Shown here piece by piece: positions 1-9,165 of a DNA stretch of 64,000 nt. Source of the DNA: Ruegeria arenilitoris (GTDB lineage Bacteria; Pseudomonadota; Alphaproteobacteria; Rhodobacterales; Rhodobacteraceae). The stretch is taken from positions 62,001 to 126,000 of the forward strand of contig NZ_WPZQ01000005.1 in assembly GCF_013030265.1 (NCBI RefSeq). The letters run 5' to 3'. Made by a program: the position numbers and the translations under genes. The notes below the pieces were generated by a model. The model was not told the DNA's origin, did no database searches, and saw only the letters and a list, made by a program, of their open reading frames with translations. Each line of letters opens with the position of its first letter. Position 1 is the stretch's first letter.

Positions 1-843
1 CGCTCTTTCTCGTCCCTGACACGTAGGTGGACCGCGTCCTCAGACGATTCACCCAAGCGTGACCTGCGCGGATTGCGCGCGATCATTGAGATCCTCTCGC
101 GTTTCGATGTAATCGCCGTGCAGGAACTCAAAGGTAACCTCCGTGCACTGCGCGATACGATGCGATTTCTGGGGGATGACTGGGATTTCCTGATGACGGA
201 TGTGACCGCTGGGGAAGCCGGAAACAACGAACGTCTGGCCTTCATTTTCGACCGAACCCGCATCAGGCCATCCGGATTGGCAGCAGAGTTGGTTGTGCCC
301 CCGGATCGGTTGGAAAGAGTGGGGGCAGATGCCCTGCGAGAGCAGTTTGTCAGAACTCCGTACGCGGTCAGCTTTCGCAGGTCGGACACCACCTTCATTC
401 TTGTCACGCTTCACATTCTCTTCGGAGATGTAGCCGCAGACCGAATTCCGGAACTGGCTGAAATCGCTGACATCTTCAGAGACTGGGCCAGACGATCAAA
501 CAGATTTCACCACAACCTCATCTGTCTGGGCGACTTTAACATCGATCGCGAAGGCAGCCCGTTATTTGACGCCTTCACATCGACCGGCCTGCGCATTCCG
601 GATCAATTGCGCAATCTGCCACGAACAGTGTTTGATGATCCCGGCGATCCAAGTGATGATAACTACTACGACCAGATCGCCTGGTTCACCACCGGTTCCG
701 GCGCGCTGATTGATATTGAACTGCGGTCCGGTGGAAATTTTAATTTTCTTCCCTTCGTCTACACCGACACCGATTTCAGCAGGAATTCGATCTCACACCG
801 GGTATCGGACCATTTGCCGCTTTGGTGTGAATTCGGGTTATAA
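1..843 (+). CDS. Endonuclease/exonuclease/phosphatase family protein (5' truncated by window)
   Basis: The reading frame is open from the first base to a TAA at 841-843, so the true start lies upstream. The product has the DNase I-like metal-dependent phosphodiesterase fold: a VQELKGN segment holds the metal-binding Glu, a GDFNID block the central Asp/Asn pair, and SDHLPLW near the C-terminus the catalytic Asp-His. Such enzymes hydrolyse phosphodiester bonds in nucleic acids, phospholipids or inositol phosphates, and the sequence does not settle the substrate. An internal TTG at 73 could be read as a start, but in-frame coding continues upstream of it. The gene is convergent with the GlxA-type regulator and their ends overlap by 6 bases. 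Fold is secure; substrate unknown. Confidence 0.8.
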   Translation, partial: RSFSSLTRRWTASSDDSPKRDLRGLRAIIEILSRFDVIAVQELKGNLRALRDTMRFLGDDWDFLMTDVTAGEAGNNERLAFIFDRTRIRPSGLAAELVVPPDRLERVGADALREQFVRTPYAVSFRRSDTTFILVTLHILFGDVAADRIPELAEIADIFRDWARRSNRFHHNLICLGDFNIDREGSPLFDAFTSTGLRIPDQLRNLPRTVFDDPGDPSDDNYYDQIAWFTTGSGALIDIELRSGGNFNFLPFVYTDTDFSRNSISHRVSDHLPLWCEFGL

Positions 844-1827
844 ACAACGTCCCTGATTATCATTGTGGGCATTGAAGCACGTGATCGTTTGGCCCGAACC
901 CAAGTACCGCTTTCGGATTTGTTTTGGCGGGCTCCCAAAATACTGATGCATAGCCCGCGAGAAGCTCGAAACCGTTTCAAACCCACAAGATAGTGCGATC
1001 TGGGTCACTGGTAGTTGTGAATTAACCAGCAGTTGGTGGGCCGCTTCCAACCGCCTGCGGCGATAGTATTCCGATGGCGTCATCTGGTAGGCAGCACAGC
1101 AACGCCGCCGTAACTGTTTTTGCGACAGACCCAGTTTGGTGCAGATATCCTGAACGGTGAGTGGGTCTGAGATGTTGTCCACTATCAATTGATGCATCTG
1201 CAAAAGCGCTGGATCCGCTGTTCGAATATGGCGCTGGGGGGTTTCACTGCTCCGGGGTCCACCATGGATCATCCCGTTTGCCGTTGCCTCTGCAAGTTCC
1301 TGATCGATATCACGGGCGATCCAGGCCAGCATAGCATCACCGGTCGCAGTGCCTCCTGCCGCCGTGAGCCTCTGTTTATCCAGACAGAAAATCTTATCCG
1401 CGATGATGATTTCGGGCCAACGCTCGCGAAAGGCCGCTTCGGCCTCATGGTGCAAGACGGCCTGACTGCCATTTAACAATCCAAGCTCAGCCAGAATGAT
1501 CGCCCCGGTATCAAGCCCGCCCAGCACGCGTGCCTCAGCTGCGGCGCGGGCAATATACGCGCGCACGCGCGACGTAAGATAATCCAGCGGACTGTACCCG
1601 GCACAAAGAACCACGAGGTCGGCATCGGGGGCACCCAACCAATCGAGTGTATCCGGCGCGATCATTGCCCCGTTTGAAGCCTGAACCGGTGTATTGGTTG
1701 CGGTGCGGGTTTGCCAGACAATTTCGCTTCGGCCCGCGCATTTATTCGCGATCCGCAAGGTCTCGGTCGCCAGAACATAGGCAAGCATCTGGAATTCTGG
1801 GAACAGGACAAAGCTGACTTTTTTCAT
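838..1827 (-). CDS. GlxA family transcriptional regulator (DJ-1/PfpI domain plus AraC HTH)
   Basis: This 329-residue protein has an N-terminal DJ-1/PfpI-like domain (about 1-190, with the LDTGAIILAELGLL stretch typical of GlxA proteins) that usually senses a ligand, and a C-terminal AraC/XylS double helix-turn-helix (about 210-320, including LSCGFETVSSFSRAMHQYFG). I start it at the ATG before KKVSFVLFPEF, where family members begin; an upstream extension is possible. It is divergent from the class II aldolase gene across about 90 bases, so it probably controls that gene. GlxA regulators often respond to small nitrogenous or carbon compounds; the effector here is unknown. Confidence 0.85.
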   Translation of the reverse strand: MKKVSFVLFPEFQMLAYVLATETLRIANKCAGRSEIVWQTRTATNTPVQASNGAMIAPDTLDWLGAPDADLVVLCAGYSPLDYLTSRVRAYIARAAAEARVLGGLDTGAIILAELGLLNGSQAVLHHEAEAAFRERWPEIIIADKIFCLDKQRLTAAGGTATGDAMLAWIARDIDQELAEATANGMIHGGPRSSETPQRHIRTADPALLQMHQLIVDNISDPLTVQDICTKLGLSQKQLRRRCCAAYQMTPSEYYRRRRLEAAHQLLVNSQLPVTQIALSCGFETVSSFSRAMHQYFGSPPKQIRKRYLGSGQTITCFNAHNDNQGRCL

Positions 1828-1917
1828 ACATGGGTATTCGGCGCATAATTTGGGGCAAATCAAGACAAATATCACCGCTCCGGATTTTTACGGTGGTAGC
1901 AGATTGGAGGAATCGCA

Positions 1918-2706
1918 ATGAATATCATGACCCCGAAGCCAAGCGGCCAGCGCCCAGCAAACTGCAGTGATGTAGAGTGGGAGGCTCGCTGCGAGCTCGC
2001 TGCCATCTACAACGCGCTGGTAAAGTATCGTCTGACGGATCTTACGAACCAATGGCACGCCGTTCGGGTGCCCGGTGAAGATGCTCTTTTAACCCATCAC
2101 TACGGCTGGATGCACGAAGAGGTCACTGCATCCAATCTGATCAAAGTTGGGTTTGATCACACCAACCACAGTCCGGAAAACGGTGAACCGAACCCATCGG
2201 CCACGGAAATCGGCAAGCTCTTTTTTGAAGCCAACCCTGACATGAACTGCATCATGCATATCCACACAAAGGCGATCATGGGAGTGTCTGCTCAGAAAGA
2301 GGGTCTGCAGCCACTAAGCCAAGCCTATCTGATGATCGGTGGCGGCGACGTGCTTGGATACACCGACTACGAGTTCGAGTGCACTGATGACTTTCTCACC
2401 GGGTTGCTCAAGGCGGGTATCGGCAAAAAGGCTATTGTCGAGGCATGGCATGGCGCATTTGTATTCGGAGCGACCGCCGGCGAAACATTCTTTCGGTCCT
2501 TCTATCTCGATCAGGCCTGCGCCGTGCAGCTTGAGGTTCAGAAATCCGCAGCCGGTGGCGCCACTATTCGGGAGATCCCTGAACATGAGATCCAGCGTCA
2601 CCTGACGGACATGAACAACAGTGATTGGTATGGCTATGAAGGCGAATTGGAATGGCTGGCCATTCGCAGACGCCTAGATGTCGAAGCGCCCCACTACACA
2701 ACGTAA
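1918..2706 (+). CDS. Class II aldolase/adducin family protein
   Basis: A 262-residue protein of the zinc-dependent class II aldolase/adducin family (fuculose- and ribulose-phosphate aldolase relatives). The zinc-binding pair is visible as HIHT (His114, His116), and a later WHG (His178) sits where the third ligand is expected, although most members have NHG there. A strong GGAGG at 1906-1910 sets the ATG. The protein is longer than sugar-phosphate aldolases (about 215 residues) and resembles the adducin-like group with no fixed substrate. It is transcribed alone, opposite the GlxA-type regulator, and ends at a strong hairpin. It may perform retro-aldol cleavage or decarboxylation in the neighbouring pathway; this is inference. 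Confidence 0.82.
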   Translation: MNIMTPKPSGQRPANCSDVEWEARCELAAIYNALVKYRLTDLTNQWHAVRVPGEDALLTHHYGWMHEEVTASNLIKVGFDHTNHSPENGEPNPSATEIGKLFFEANPDMNCIMHIHTKAIMGVSAQKEGLQPLSQAYLMIGGGDVLGYTDYEFECTDDFLTGLLKAGIGKKAIVEAWHGAFVFGATAGETFFRSFYLDQACAVQLEVQKSAAGGATIREIPEHEIQRHLTDMNNSDWYGYEGELEWLAIRRRLDVEAPHYTT

Positions 2707-2718
2707 GTGCCAGTCATT

Positions 2719-2752
2719 CCTGTCCGCCGATAGGTTCGCATCGGCGGACAGG
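2719..2752. terminator. Strong hairpin between convergent genes
   Basis: A perfect 13-base-pair stem (2719-2731 with 2740-2752) with an 8-base loop lies 12 bases after the aldolase stop codon. There is no long T run, so it may be a weak intrinsic terminator or an mRNA 3' stabiliser. A second hairpin (2801-2808 with 2815-2822) follows on the side of the RraA-like gene. Together they probably separate the two convergent transcripts. Confidence 0.6.
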
Positions 2753-2859
2753 TTCACTTGTTCCATCAGTGGCGTGATATAGCGGCGCTATCGCCATCCG
2801 ACGGGCCAGGGTATTGGCCCGTGTGTCGGTCTGTGGGCCGCTACAGCTGATGGCTCATG

Positions 2860-3555
2860 TCAAACCCGTGCCCGCTCGAATTCTTCCCAAGCTTGGCGAA
2901 ACTTGTCAAAATCGAAACCCGGCTGTGTGGCCGCGTCTAGAACTATGCGCTCAGTCGCGAAGAGTTTTTGAATTGCTTCTTCGAGTTGCTCGATCAATTC
3001 GGGCGGGATGACCAGCGCCCCATGCCGGTCCGCATGGATCAGATCACCGGGGTTGACCCTAAGACCAAATACGGAAACGGGCGTGTCGATCTCGCGAACA
3101 TGAACAAAACCGTGGCTTGGCCCAACCGACCCCGCGACAACGGAAAATCCGTCAGGAAGATCCCCAAGGTCGCGCATGACCCCGTTTGTCAGCGCGCCCG
3201 ACATACCAAACCCTTTGTGGACCGTAGTGTTGATTTCGCCCCAATACGCGCCGATGCAGTCGGGATAATCCAGATCCTCGATCACCGCGACTGACGGAGC
3301 GGGTGCTTCGGCCATGTATTTATAGTAGGCCATCCGACGTTCTTTGATGATTTCTGACGGCTCGGATGGCGGATTTACGGCAGCGATTTTTGCAGTTCGG
3401 GCGTAACCGACAATAGCGGGTTCAGACGGGGCCGAGCACAGCATCGTTCCGCGTGTGAAACTATCAAAACCGCGTTTGCCCTGTGCAACTTCGATGGCGT
3501 TGCAGACTGTTGGGGTATCAACTTTGCGCAGCAATGCCAAAAGGGACGGTGTCAT
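2860..3555 (-). CDS. RraA family protein (4-hydroxy-4-methyl-2-oxoglutarate aldolase-like)
   Basis: A 231-residue RraA/HMG-aldolase family protein. The GALTNGVMRDLGDL segment carries the Gly-rich loop and the Arg-Asp pair that bind pyruvate/oxaloacetate and metal in the aldolase branch, and HADRHGALVIP is the conserved C-terminal strand. Catalytic members cleave hydroxy-oxo acids (for example 4-carboxy-4-hydroxy-2-oxoadipate) to pyruvate plus an oxo acid; other members regulate RNase E. The catabolic setting favours the enzyme. Its ATG overlaps the stop of the upstream alpha/beta hydrolase gene by 4 bases, so the two are probably translationally coupled. It is the last gene of the leftward array. 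Confidence 0.82.
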   Translation of the reverse strand: MTPSLLALLRKVDTPTVCNAIEVAQGKRGFDSFTRGTMLCSAPSEPAIVGYARTAKIAAVNPPSEPSEIIKERRMAYYKYMAEAPAPSVAVIEDLDYPDCIGAYWGEINTTVHKGFGMSGALTNGVMRDLGDLPDGFSVVAGSVGPSHGFVHVREIDTPVSVFGLRVNPGDLIHADRHGALVIPPELIEQLEEAIQKLFATERIVLDAATQPGFDFDKFRQAWEEFERARV

Positions 3556-4247
3556 GAATCCTCCAGCCAGCGGATCAGGGCCGCCGTTGTTTCGTCGGGT
3601 TTTTCAAGAGTGGGCAAATGCCCTGCATCTTCGATAATTTCGAGCGTGCTGTTGGGCAGCAGATCATGCATCAATTCATGCCGTTCAACGGGGCACAACC
3701 CGTCTTCTCGGCCACACAGGACCAATGCGGTCCCTTGATAATTCAACAGTGTTTCCGATTGATCAGCGCGGTTCATTAGAGCCTTGGACTGACACAGAAA
3801 AACCTCGGGCCCAAGGCCCATCGCCATTTCCATACAAAGGTCCAATATGGCACCCTGTCTTGGGCCATCGGCAAGGTAATTCGGCTTCATCTCATCCCGC
3901 ATCACCTGCCGAAGCCTGCCATCGCGAACAGCTTCTATCTGGGGGCCACGTCGTGCCTTTACCTCATCAGTTTCAGCAAGCGGGTTCGTGTCCAGCAACG
4001 CTAACCGCTCAACCCGGTCAGGTGCCTGCCGTAAGATTTCCATCGCAACGATTCCGCCCATCGACAAACCAGATAAGGCAAATACGGGCGGTGCGTTTTC
4101 TAGTATCTCTGAGGCAATGAGCTCAATGCTCTCTTGCCCCAACAGTGGAAACGTCATCAACGGTCTTGAGCCGGACAACGCATTGATCTGCGGCCCGAAC
4201 AGGCGCGCATCACACATCATTCCCGGCAAAAAAACCAGTGGTGTCAT
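3552..4247 (-). CDS. Alpha/beta fold hydrolase
   Basis: A 231-residue hydrolase with the full catalytic triad: nucleophile Ser62 in GLSMGG, an acid in the CGREDG segment, and His in EDAGHLPTLE near the end. The start is the ATG that overlaps the upstream MetE-like gene by 4 bases; a longer reading upstream adds a tail not seen in this family. It has no signal peptide, so it acts in the cytoplasm, on an ester, lactone or C-C bond that cannot be specified. It sits between the MetE-like and RraA-like genes with four-base overlaps on both sides, which ties it to the same pathway. Confidence 0.85.
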   Translation of the reverse strand: MTPLVFLPGMMCDARLFGPQINALSGSRPLMTFPLLGQESIELIASEILENAPPVFALSGLSMGGIVAMEILRQAPDRVERLALLDTNPLAETDEVKARRGPQIEAVRDGRLRQVMRDEMKPNYLADGPRQGAILDLCMEMAMGLGPEVFLCQSKALMNRADQSETLLNYQGTALVLCGREDGLCPVERHELMHDLLPNSTLEIIEDAGHLPTLEKPDETTAALIRWLEDS

Positions 4248-5368
4248 CGCGCAGCCAGCTTTGCGCCTTCGGACAAGGACGTCAGTTTGGCATAGGCGAT
4301 TTCCGGATCGACTGCGCCAAAACCTGCGAACGTCCCGAAACCACAATCGCTGCCCGCAATCACGCGGTCTGCGCCCACGATGTCGGTAAATCGTTCAATG
4401 CGCTGCGCAACAAGCTCCGGGTGTTCCACGAAGTTTGTCGTCGTATCAACCACCCCCGGCACAAGGACTTTATCGTCCGGGATTTCAGTCTTACGATCCC
4501 GAAAGACTTTCCATTCATGGGCATGGCGCGGGTTTGAGGTTTCAAACAGAACATAGCGCGCCTTGGTCGACATCAGGGTATTGAACACCTTGTCCATAGC
4601 GATGTCACAGCAATGCGGGCCTTCGTAGTTCCCCCAGCAAATATGAACGCGAACGCGATCCTGCGGAACGTTCTCAAGCGCATGGTTCAGCGCTGCAACA
4701 TGCATGTCGGCAATCTTGACGAACTCATCATCGGAGAGGTCGGTGAACAGCATATGACGTGACAGCGCCAGATCCGGGCAATCCAGTTGAAGATCCAGAC
4801 CGGCGCCAACGATGGTCTCGTATTCTTCTTTCATGGCATCGGCCAATGCGCCCAGGTAGGCTTCGCGCGTGGGGTAGAAATCGTTCTGAAGGAACAGAGA
4901 GATCACCCCCGGCGATGCAGCATTCATGAATCCGCGCTCCGCACCATGTTGCGCCATCGCTGCTTTGAGGTTGGCGATATCCTTCCCCAGCTCACCCTGC
5001 CCCTTGGACCGTACCTCGCCGGTACACATCGGACGCGCGTATTGCGGTGTACCACCATCATCGGCAAGCCGCTGCAGGAAGCTGGGGAACATCTTCAGGT
5101 CCGCAGGGGCATTTCGCGGACTGTCGCCGGAAAAGCCCGTATAGCGATCCTTTACATAGGTGGCATAAGAGATCTTTGAGGTCTCGCCATCGCTGACGAT
5201 ATCGACACCAGCCTCAACTTGTTTGCGCACAGTCTCAGAGACGGCTTTTGCCATGCAGCTGTCAAACGCGCTGGCATCGTAAGGCTTTTCGTTTTCGCGG
5301 GCGAAGATAAAATCCACTACTTCCTGCGTGCGGGGCAGAGACCCAACATGTGTGGTTTTGACGGTCAT
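4244..5368 (-). CDS. Cobalamin-independent methionine synthase II (MetE C-terminal) family protein
   Basis: A 374-residue protein matching only the C-terminal catalytic barrel of MetE (full MetE is about 750 residues). All four zinc ligands expected from MetE are in place: His242 and Cys244 (HIC), Glu276 (FETSNP) and Cys342 (SDCGFGT). The motifs IVSDGE and PGVVDTTTN also match. The family contains methionine synthases as well as enzymes that move methyl or alkyl groups between thiols or open epoxides, such as epoxyalkane:coenzyme M transferase. In this catabolic array, removal of a methyl group from the substrate is more likely than methionine synthesis, but that is inference. A class I SAM methyltransferase gene lies 10 bases upstream. 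Confidence 0.85.
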   Translation of the reverse strand: MTVKTTHVGSLPRTQEVVDFIFARENEKPYDASAFDSCMAKAVSETVRKQVEAGVDIVSDGETSKISYATYVKDRYTGFSGDSPRNAPADLKMFPSFLQRLADDGGTPQYARPMCTGEVRSKGQGELGKDIANLKAAMAQHGAERGFMNAASPGVISLFLQNDFYPTREAYLGALADAMKEEYETIVGAGLDLQLDCPDLALSRHMLFTDLSDDEFVKIADMHVAALNHALENVPQDRVRVHICWGNYEGPHCCDIAMDKVFNTLMSTKARYVLFETSNPRHAHEWKVFRDRKTEIPDDKVLVPGVVDTTTNFVEHPELVAQRIERFTDIVGADRVIAGSDCGFGTFAGFGAVDPEIAYAKLTSLSEGAKLAAR

Positions 5369-5378
5369 CAGAGCCTCC

Positions 5379-5981
5379 TCAGATTTTTCGGGCCATCAGA
5401 ATGGTATGACTTTGGGTTTCCGGGTCTTCGGCGAGAAAGCCGGTTAGCAGCAGCCCGTTTTCCTCCAGACACGAGGCGTAACCGGCGGGGGACAGCGAAG
5501 CGTGATAAACGATCTCCGCCCCTACCGTGCCGCTTGCCTCGCCCTCGCTTGGGCCGACAGTCAGCATGAGCATCCCACCGGGCCGCAAATGATGCGACAT
5601 GCGTGCGATACAGGCTTTCTGTTCGTCCGCCGTAAGATGGAAAAAGCTGTTCCATGCAATGATGCCGTCGAATTTCTGATCCAGTTCGAATTCACGCATA
5701 TCGGCGTATCGCCAATCACCCTCTGGCCAGCGCTCCCGTGCGATGGTCAACATCGCCTCGGAAAAATCGACGCCTGTAACGTCAAAGCCTTCGGCCATGA
5801 ACCAGCGTGCAATCGGATCACCGGCGCCACACCCCAGATCCAATACATGGTCGCCGGGTTTCAGGCTGGCCGTGAAGCGCGCCAACCAGCGCGCTTCGAA
5901 TAAGGCCTTTGAACGACGTTTGTCATACTCGGTAGCCTGCCGCTCGTAGACGGCATGGGTGTCATCGGGGTTTGCGTTCAT
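5379..5981 (-). CDS. Class I SAM-dependent methyltransferase
   Basis: A 200-residue Rossmann-fold methyltransferase. Motif I reads VLDLGCGAGDP (about 47-57), followed by the acidic post-I strand VTGVDFSEAML; the rest fits the Methyltransf_11/25 group. No transmembrane segment. The acceptor is unknown. The gene overlaps the bicupin gene upstream by 4 bases and is followed 10 bases later by the MetE-like gene. A methyltransferase beside a MetE-like demethylase candidate suggests that methyl traffic is part of this pathway. Annotation as UbiE/BioC-like would not be justified. Confidence 0.85.
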   Translation of the reverse strand: MNANPDDTHAVYERQATEYDKRRSKALFEARWLARFTASLKPGDHVLDLGCGAGDPIARWFMAEGFDVTGVDFSEAMLTIARERWPEGDWRYADMREFELDQKFDGIIAWNSFFHLTADEQKACIARMSHHLRPGGMLMLTVGPSEGEASGTVGAEIVYHASLSPAGYASCLEENGLLLTGFLAEDPETQSHTILMARKI

Positions 5982-6943
5982 CCTGTCCAGGTTGCTCCTG
6001 CCGGGTCATCGGTTGCAGTGATCCGGTACAGGCCCGCCTGTCCGGTCATTGATGGTTGGACGCTATAGGTTTCGCCGGGCAGAACCAAAGCTGTGTCTCC
6101 GGTCGACAAAGTGACGACATGTCCATCAATCGAGACACGCCAATGACCACTGGCCGGCATCAGAACAACCGGTTTATCTGCATCCACCGGGTCGGCCACG
6201 CTGGATCCACGTCCTATGAAGTCGACTTTGAAACCAGGTTTGTCCTTGATCAGGCCGTTTTCACCAATCACCTGTGCGGGTTTGTTGGCCGATAACGCCA
6301 TCAAATCCCAATACCGCGCGACGTATTTTCCAACGACATCTTCGACCGGAACCTCAGGGTAGTTTTTCAACTCCTCCTCGGACAGCAACGGCATTGGGCG
6401 CACATTATGGGGTAGTTCCTGACCCTTTTTAGAGTCGTAGAGAACGCCGTTGTCGCCCAGCATCAAGCCATGCGCTTGGGCATCTTCAATGACTTGCGGA
6501 GCCCAGGTCACGCCGCCACCGGCATCATCCCCGCCCAGGATCGACATGATCATTCCGTAATCCTGACCGACGTTTTCGAAACCACGGAAAATACCAGTCG
6601 GGATGTTGAAGATATCGCCTTCTTCGGCAATGAACTCGCCTGCCGTACCGTAGCGCCCCCAGAAAAACCGCCAACGGCCCTTGGCGACAAAGAACACCTC
6701 AGCCGTCGTGTGGCTGTGCAGCGAGTTCCGGCATTTCGGCGGCTGTCCCGCAGCGCCAATGTTGAAGCCGATCTTGTCAGTGATGTGCACGTGCTGGTCA
6801 GGGGATTCCGAGACGCCGCCGCCGACAATCGTAAAGTTCTCTTTCTGATCGCTGCCTGGTGTGTGGGCATCGATGAAGGCAGTCTTACAGGGCTGAAGTT
6901 CACCGTAGCGAACAATGCGGGAAGAAATGGTTGACTTGGTCAT
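5978..6943 (-). CDS. Bicupin protein (two cupin domains)
   Basis: A 321-residue protein with an N-terminal cupin bearing a metal-binding signature (LHSHTTAEVFFVAKG, with HxH and a downstream Glu, about 92-106) and a second, degenerate cupin near the C-terminus (VVLMPASGHWRVSIDG through GDTALVLPGETY). The arrangement recalls gentisate/homogentisate-type dioxygenases and sugar-binding cupins, but no diagnostic active-site pattern fixes the reaction. It is the first gene of the distal block, preceded by a 192-base gap, and overlaps the methyltransferase gene by 4 bases. It may be an oxygenase, isomerase or lyase; I call only the fold. Confidence 0.75.
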   Translation of the reverse strand: MTKSTISSRIVRYGELQPCKTAFIDAHTPGSDQKENFTIVGGGVSESPDQHVHITDKIGFNIGAAGQPPKCRNSLHSHTTAEVFFVAKGRWRFFWGRYGTAGEFIAEEGDIFNIPTGIFRGFENVGQDYGMIMSILGGDDAGGGVTWAPQVIEDAQAHGLMLGDNGVLYDSKKGQELPHNVRPMPLLSEEELKNYPEVPVEDVVGKYVARYWDLMALSANKPAQVIGENGLIKDKPGFKVDFIGRGSSVADPVDADKPVVLMPASGHWRVSIDGHVVTLSTGDTALVLPGETYSVQPSMTGQAGLYRITATDDPAGATWTG

Positions 6944-7135
6944 GACGTTTGTTCCGATTTTTCGTTTTCAGGAAAGGAGGTTCTTGTGCTCGTGCAGCAC
7001 AGGCCCTCACTCTCCCGGTGGACGCAGGTTCAATCGGCGTGCGCGCAGGCTTTGACGGAACATGTGGAACCGTCGGCTGGCCCCGGTCTCATGCAGACCA
7101 TCCACAAGTATGCGATATGTGATCGGGTGAACCAC

Positions 7136-8125
7136 TCAGTCCTCGCTGCCTTGCAAAAGGATTTGTTTCCAGACCGACGTTTCATCGAACAGAGTATATT
7201 CACGGCGCAGCTGCGGCTGACCGCCAATCAGCGCACCAAACTCGGCGTGACTGATCCCCAAAACATAAACCTGCGCACCCGTTGGCGCACCAAACACGCC
7301 CCACCCGTCATGTTTACCCCACAAGCTCCAGCGGATCGCCGCTCGAGGGGGCATGTCCGGATCGCTGCGCCCGATCTGATGCTCGATCTTGAACTCAGCA
7401 TTCGGAAAGCTTGCCCGCAAACCCATCCAGAAACGGTCGACCGCATCCCAGCCATGCCCGGTGACGCCGCCCACATATTCTGACTGAACGGCCCGGTCAT
7501 ATTCCGCCTCAATCGCACCCATGTCGGCGTTCATGATCCGGGTCAGGATGTCGGCGTAGCGTTGGCCCCACTCGTTATCGTTGCCACGGCCCTTGTACGG
7601 CCCGGGTTGATCGATTTCGGGGGTCAGAGGTTTGACGCAGTTTTCCTTGCCTCCTTCGCGGGCAATAAGATCGGCGGCGTATTCCTTGGGATCCCAGCCC
7701 ATCTGCCGGACAATAGCGCCCTGATCGCGGATCAACCATTCATCGTTGATCTGATTATCAATGGCATGGCAGTCGGCCAGAATCCGATAGCGCAGCTTAG
7801 TGCCGGTCGGTTTACCATATACACCCTCTGCCAAATGCGTGGCCGTTGAGATGATGCGATGCGAACTCAGCATCCCTTCTTCCGGTGTGCCAGACCAGAT
7901 CACATCCTCGCCCAGCAACTGCCGATCCGGAAACTCGGCCAGCGTCGCCATGGTTGCGCCAATCACATTCTGATTGCCCAACACCACCGAACCGGGTGAG
8001 CGTACCACGATGTCTTCGCTGTAATACTCATGCAGTGTCGCGATACCCCGATCTTCCCAGATCTCTTTGGTGATACCGATGATATAGTCGGGGAAATCCC
8101 GAAACTTGGGATCAAAGCCTTTCAT
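7136..8125 (-). CDS. SnoaL-like (NTF2 fold) protein, duplicated domain, paralogue 1
   Basis: A 329-residue protein that appears to consist of two SnoaL-like/NTF2 cone-barrel domains (about 1-150 and 185-329). The SnoaL or ester cyclase family holds polyketide cyclases, epoxide hydrolase-like and many uncharacterised enzymes about 140 residues long; tandem duplication doubles that. The start overlaps the stop of the lacI-type gene by 4 bases. This copy is the most divergent of the four in the region and lacks the NW-x-x-(V/I)D...QxGVD ending shared by the others. It has no signal peptide. Its reaction is unknown. Confidence 0.7.
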   Translation of the reverse strand: MKGFDPKFRDFPDYIIGITKEIWEDRGIATLHEYYSEDIVVRSPGSVVLGNQNVIGATMATLAEFPDRQLLGEDVIWSGTPEEGMLSSHRIISTATHLAEGVYGKPTGTKLRYRILADCHAIDNQINDEWLIRDQGAIVRQMGWDPKEYAADLIAREGGKENCVKPLTPEIDQPGPYKGRGNDNEWGQRYADILTRIMNADMGAIEAEYDRAVQSEYVGGVTGHGWDAVDRFWMGLRASFPNAEFKIEHQIGRSDPDMPPRAAIRWSLWGKHDGWGVFGAPTGAQVYVLGISHAEFGALIGGQPQLRREYTLFDETSVWKQILLQGSED

Positions 8126-9165
8126 GAATTCATCCTTTGAGGTGTCCAGCCTTTGGGCAGACGTGCCGATGTGCGCACGATCAGCGGCCCATCGATGGCG
8201 ACTTTGCGTGCCGCCGCAGCTGTCGGGTTTTCGATATGATCCAGCAGAGCATCAACGGTCTCGGAAACCATCAAATTGGCCCGCTGACGAATGGTCGTAA
8301 GGTTGTAGGCAAGCCATCCGGCCTGAGGGACGTCATCGTAACCAACGACAGACACGTCTTCGGGCACGCGCATTCCCAACTCGAAACGGATGACATCCAT
8401 TGCGGCCAGCGCCATATGGTCATTGGCAACGAATACTGCATCAGGTCGTTTTTGCGGCTCGACGTCAAACATCCGACGTGCAGCTAAACGTGCTTTCTCG
8501 GTGTGAAAATCTCCGATTTCGTGCGCATACAATTCCTGGCCCGCATCGTTGAGCGCGGCGCGGAAGCCGGCCTCGCGGTCCCGCTGGGTTGAGGCACCCT
8601 GCCAACCGGCAATGTAGGCGATACGACTGTGCCCGGCGGCGATCAGAAATTCCGCAACTTTGCGACCACCGGCATAATTGTCAGAAGTAACAGACGTGAT
8701 CCCGTCGAGGTCCTGGCTGCGGTTGAACAAAACCACGGGCACGCCTGCCTGCTGGCAGCGGGTGGCAATGTCTGAAGACATCGCAACGGATGCCAGAACG
8801 ACACCATCGACTTGATAATCAAGGATTTCCTCCATCACGTCGTCTATGTTTCCAGCGGTTCTGGAGGCCATGAAAATCAGGACGTGATAGCCCTGTTCCT
8901 GCAAGGCATTGGACAGTTTCTCGAGCGCCTCGGGGTAGAAGTAATTGTCCAGATAGGCGACTACCAAACCGATGATCCTGCTTTTGCCGGACACCATCGC
9001 GCGTGCCAGTACGTTGGGGCGATAACCGAGTTCAGATGCAGCCTTGCGCACTTTTTCCTCGGTCTTTTTGCTCACCGACGCACCGGGCGTGAACACGCGG
9101 CTAACGGCAGACTGGCTTACGCCGGCCAATTGGGCAACCTGGAGGGATGTTACTTTCTCAGCCAT
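8122..9165 (-). CDS. LacI family transcriptional regulator
   Basis: A 347-residue LacI/GalR repressor: helix-turn-helix at about 5-25 (SLQVAQLAGVSQSAVSRVF), hinge helix about 46-60 (GYRPNVLARAM), then a periplasmic-binding-protein-like effector domain. The start at 9165 gives a one-base overlap (TGATG) with the upstream SDR stop; a start 15 bases further upstream is possible. It lies inside the operon whose control region (17558-17723) carries two palindromes with the central CG typical of LacI operators, so it probably represses the transporter/enzyme array and the divergent pair. The inducer is probably the imported substrate or a metabolite. Confidence 0.92.
   Translation of the reverse strand: MAEKVTSLQVAQLAGVSQSAVSRVFTPGASVSKKTEEKVRKAASELGYRPNVLARAMVSGKSRIIGLVVAYLDNYFYPEALEKLSNALQEQGYHVLIFMASRTAGNIDDVMEEILDYQVDGVVLASVAMSSDIATRCQQAGVPVVLFNRSQDLDGITSVTSDNYAGGRKVAEFLIAAGHSRIAYIAGWQGASTQRDREAGFRAALNDAGQELYAHEIGDFHTEKARLAARRMFDVEPQKRPDAVFVANDHMALAAMDVIRFELGMRVPEDVSVVGYDDVPQAGWLAYNLTTIRQRANLMVSETVDALLDHIENPTAAAARKVAIDGPLIVRTSARLPKGWTPQRMNS

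Noticed and set aside
7030..7227. Leftward ORF at the start of the 6944-7135 gap
   Set aside because: It lacks a ribosome site, shows no recognisable domain and overlaps the 3' end of the SnoaL gene in another frame.
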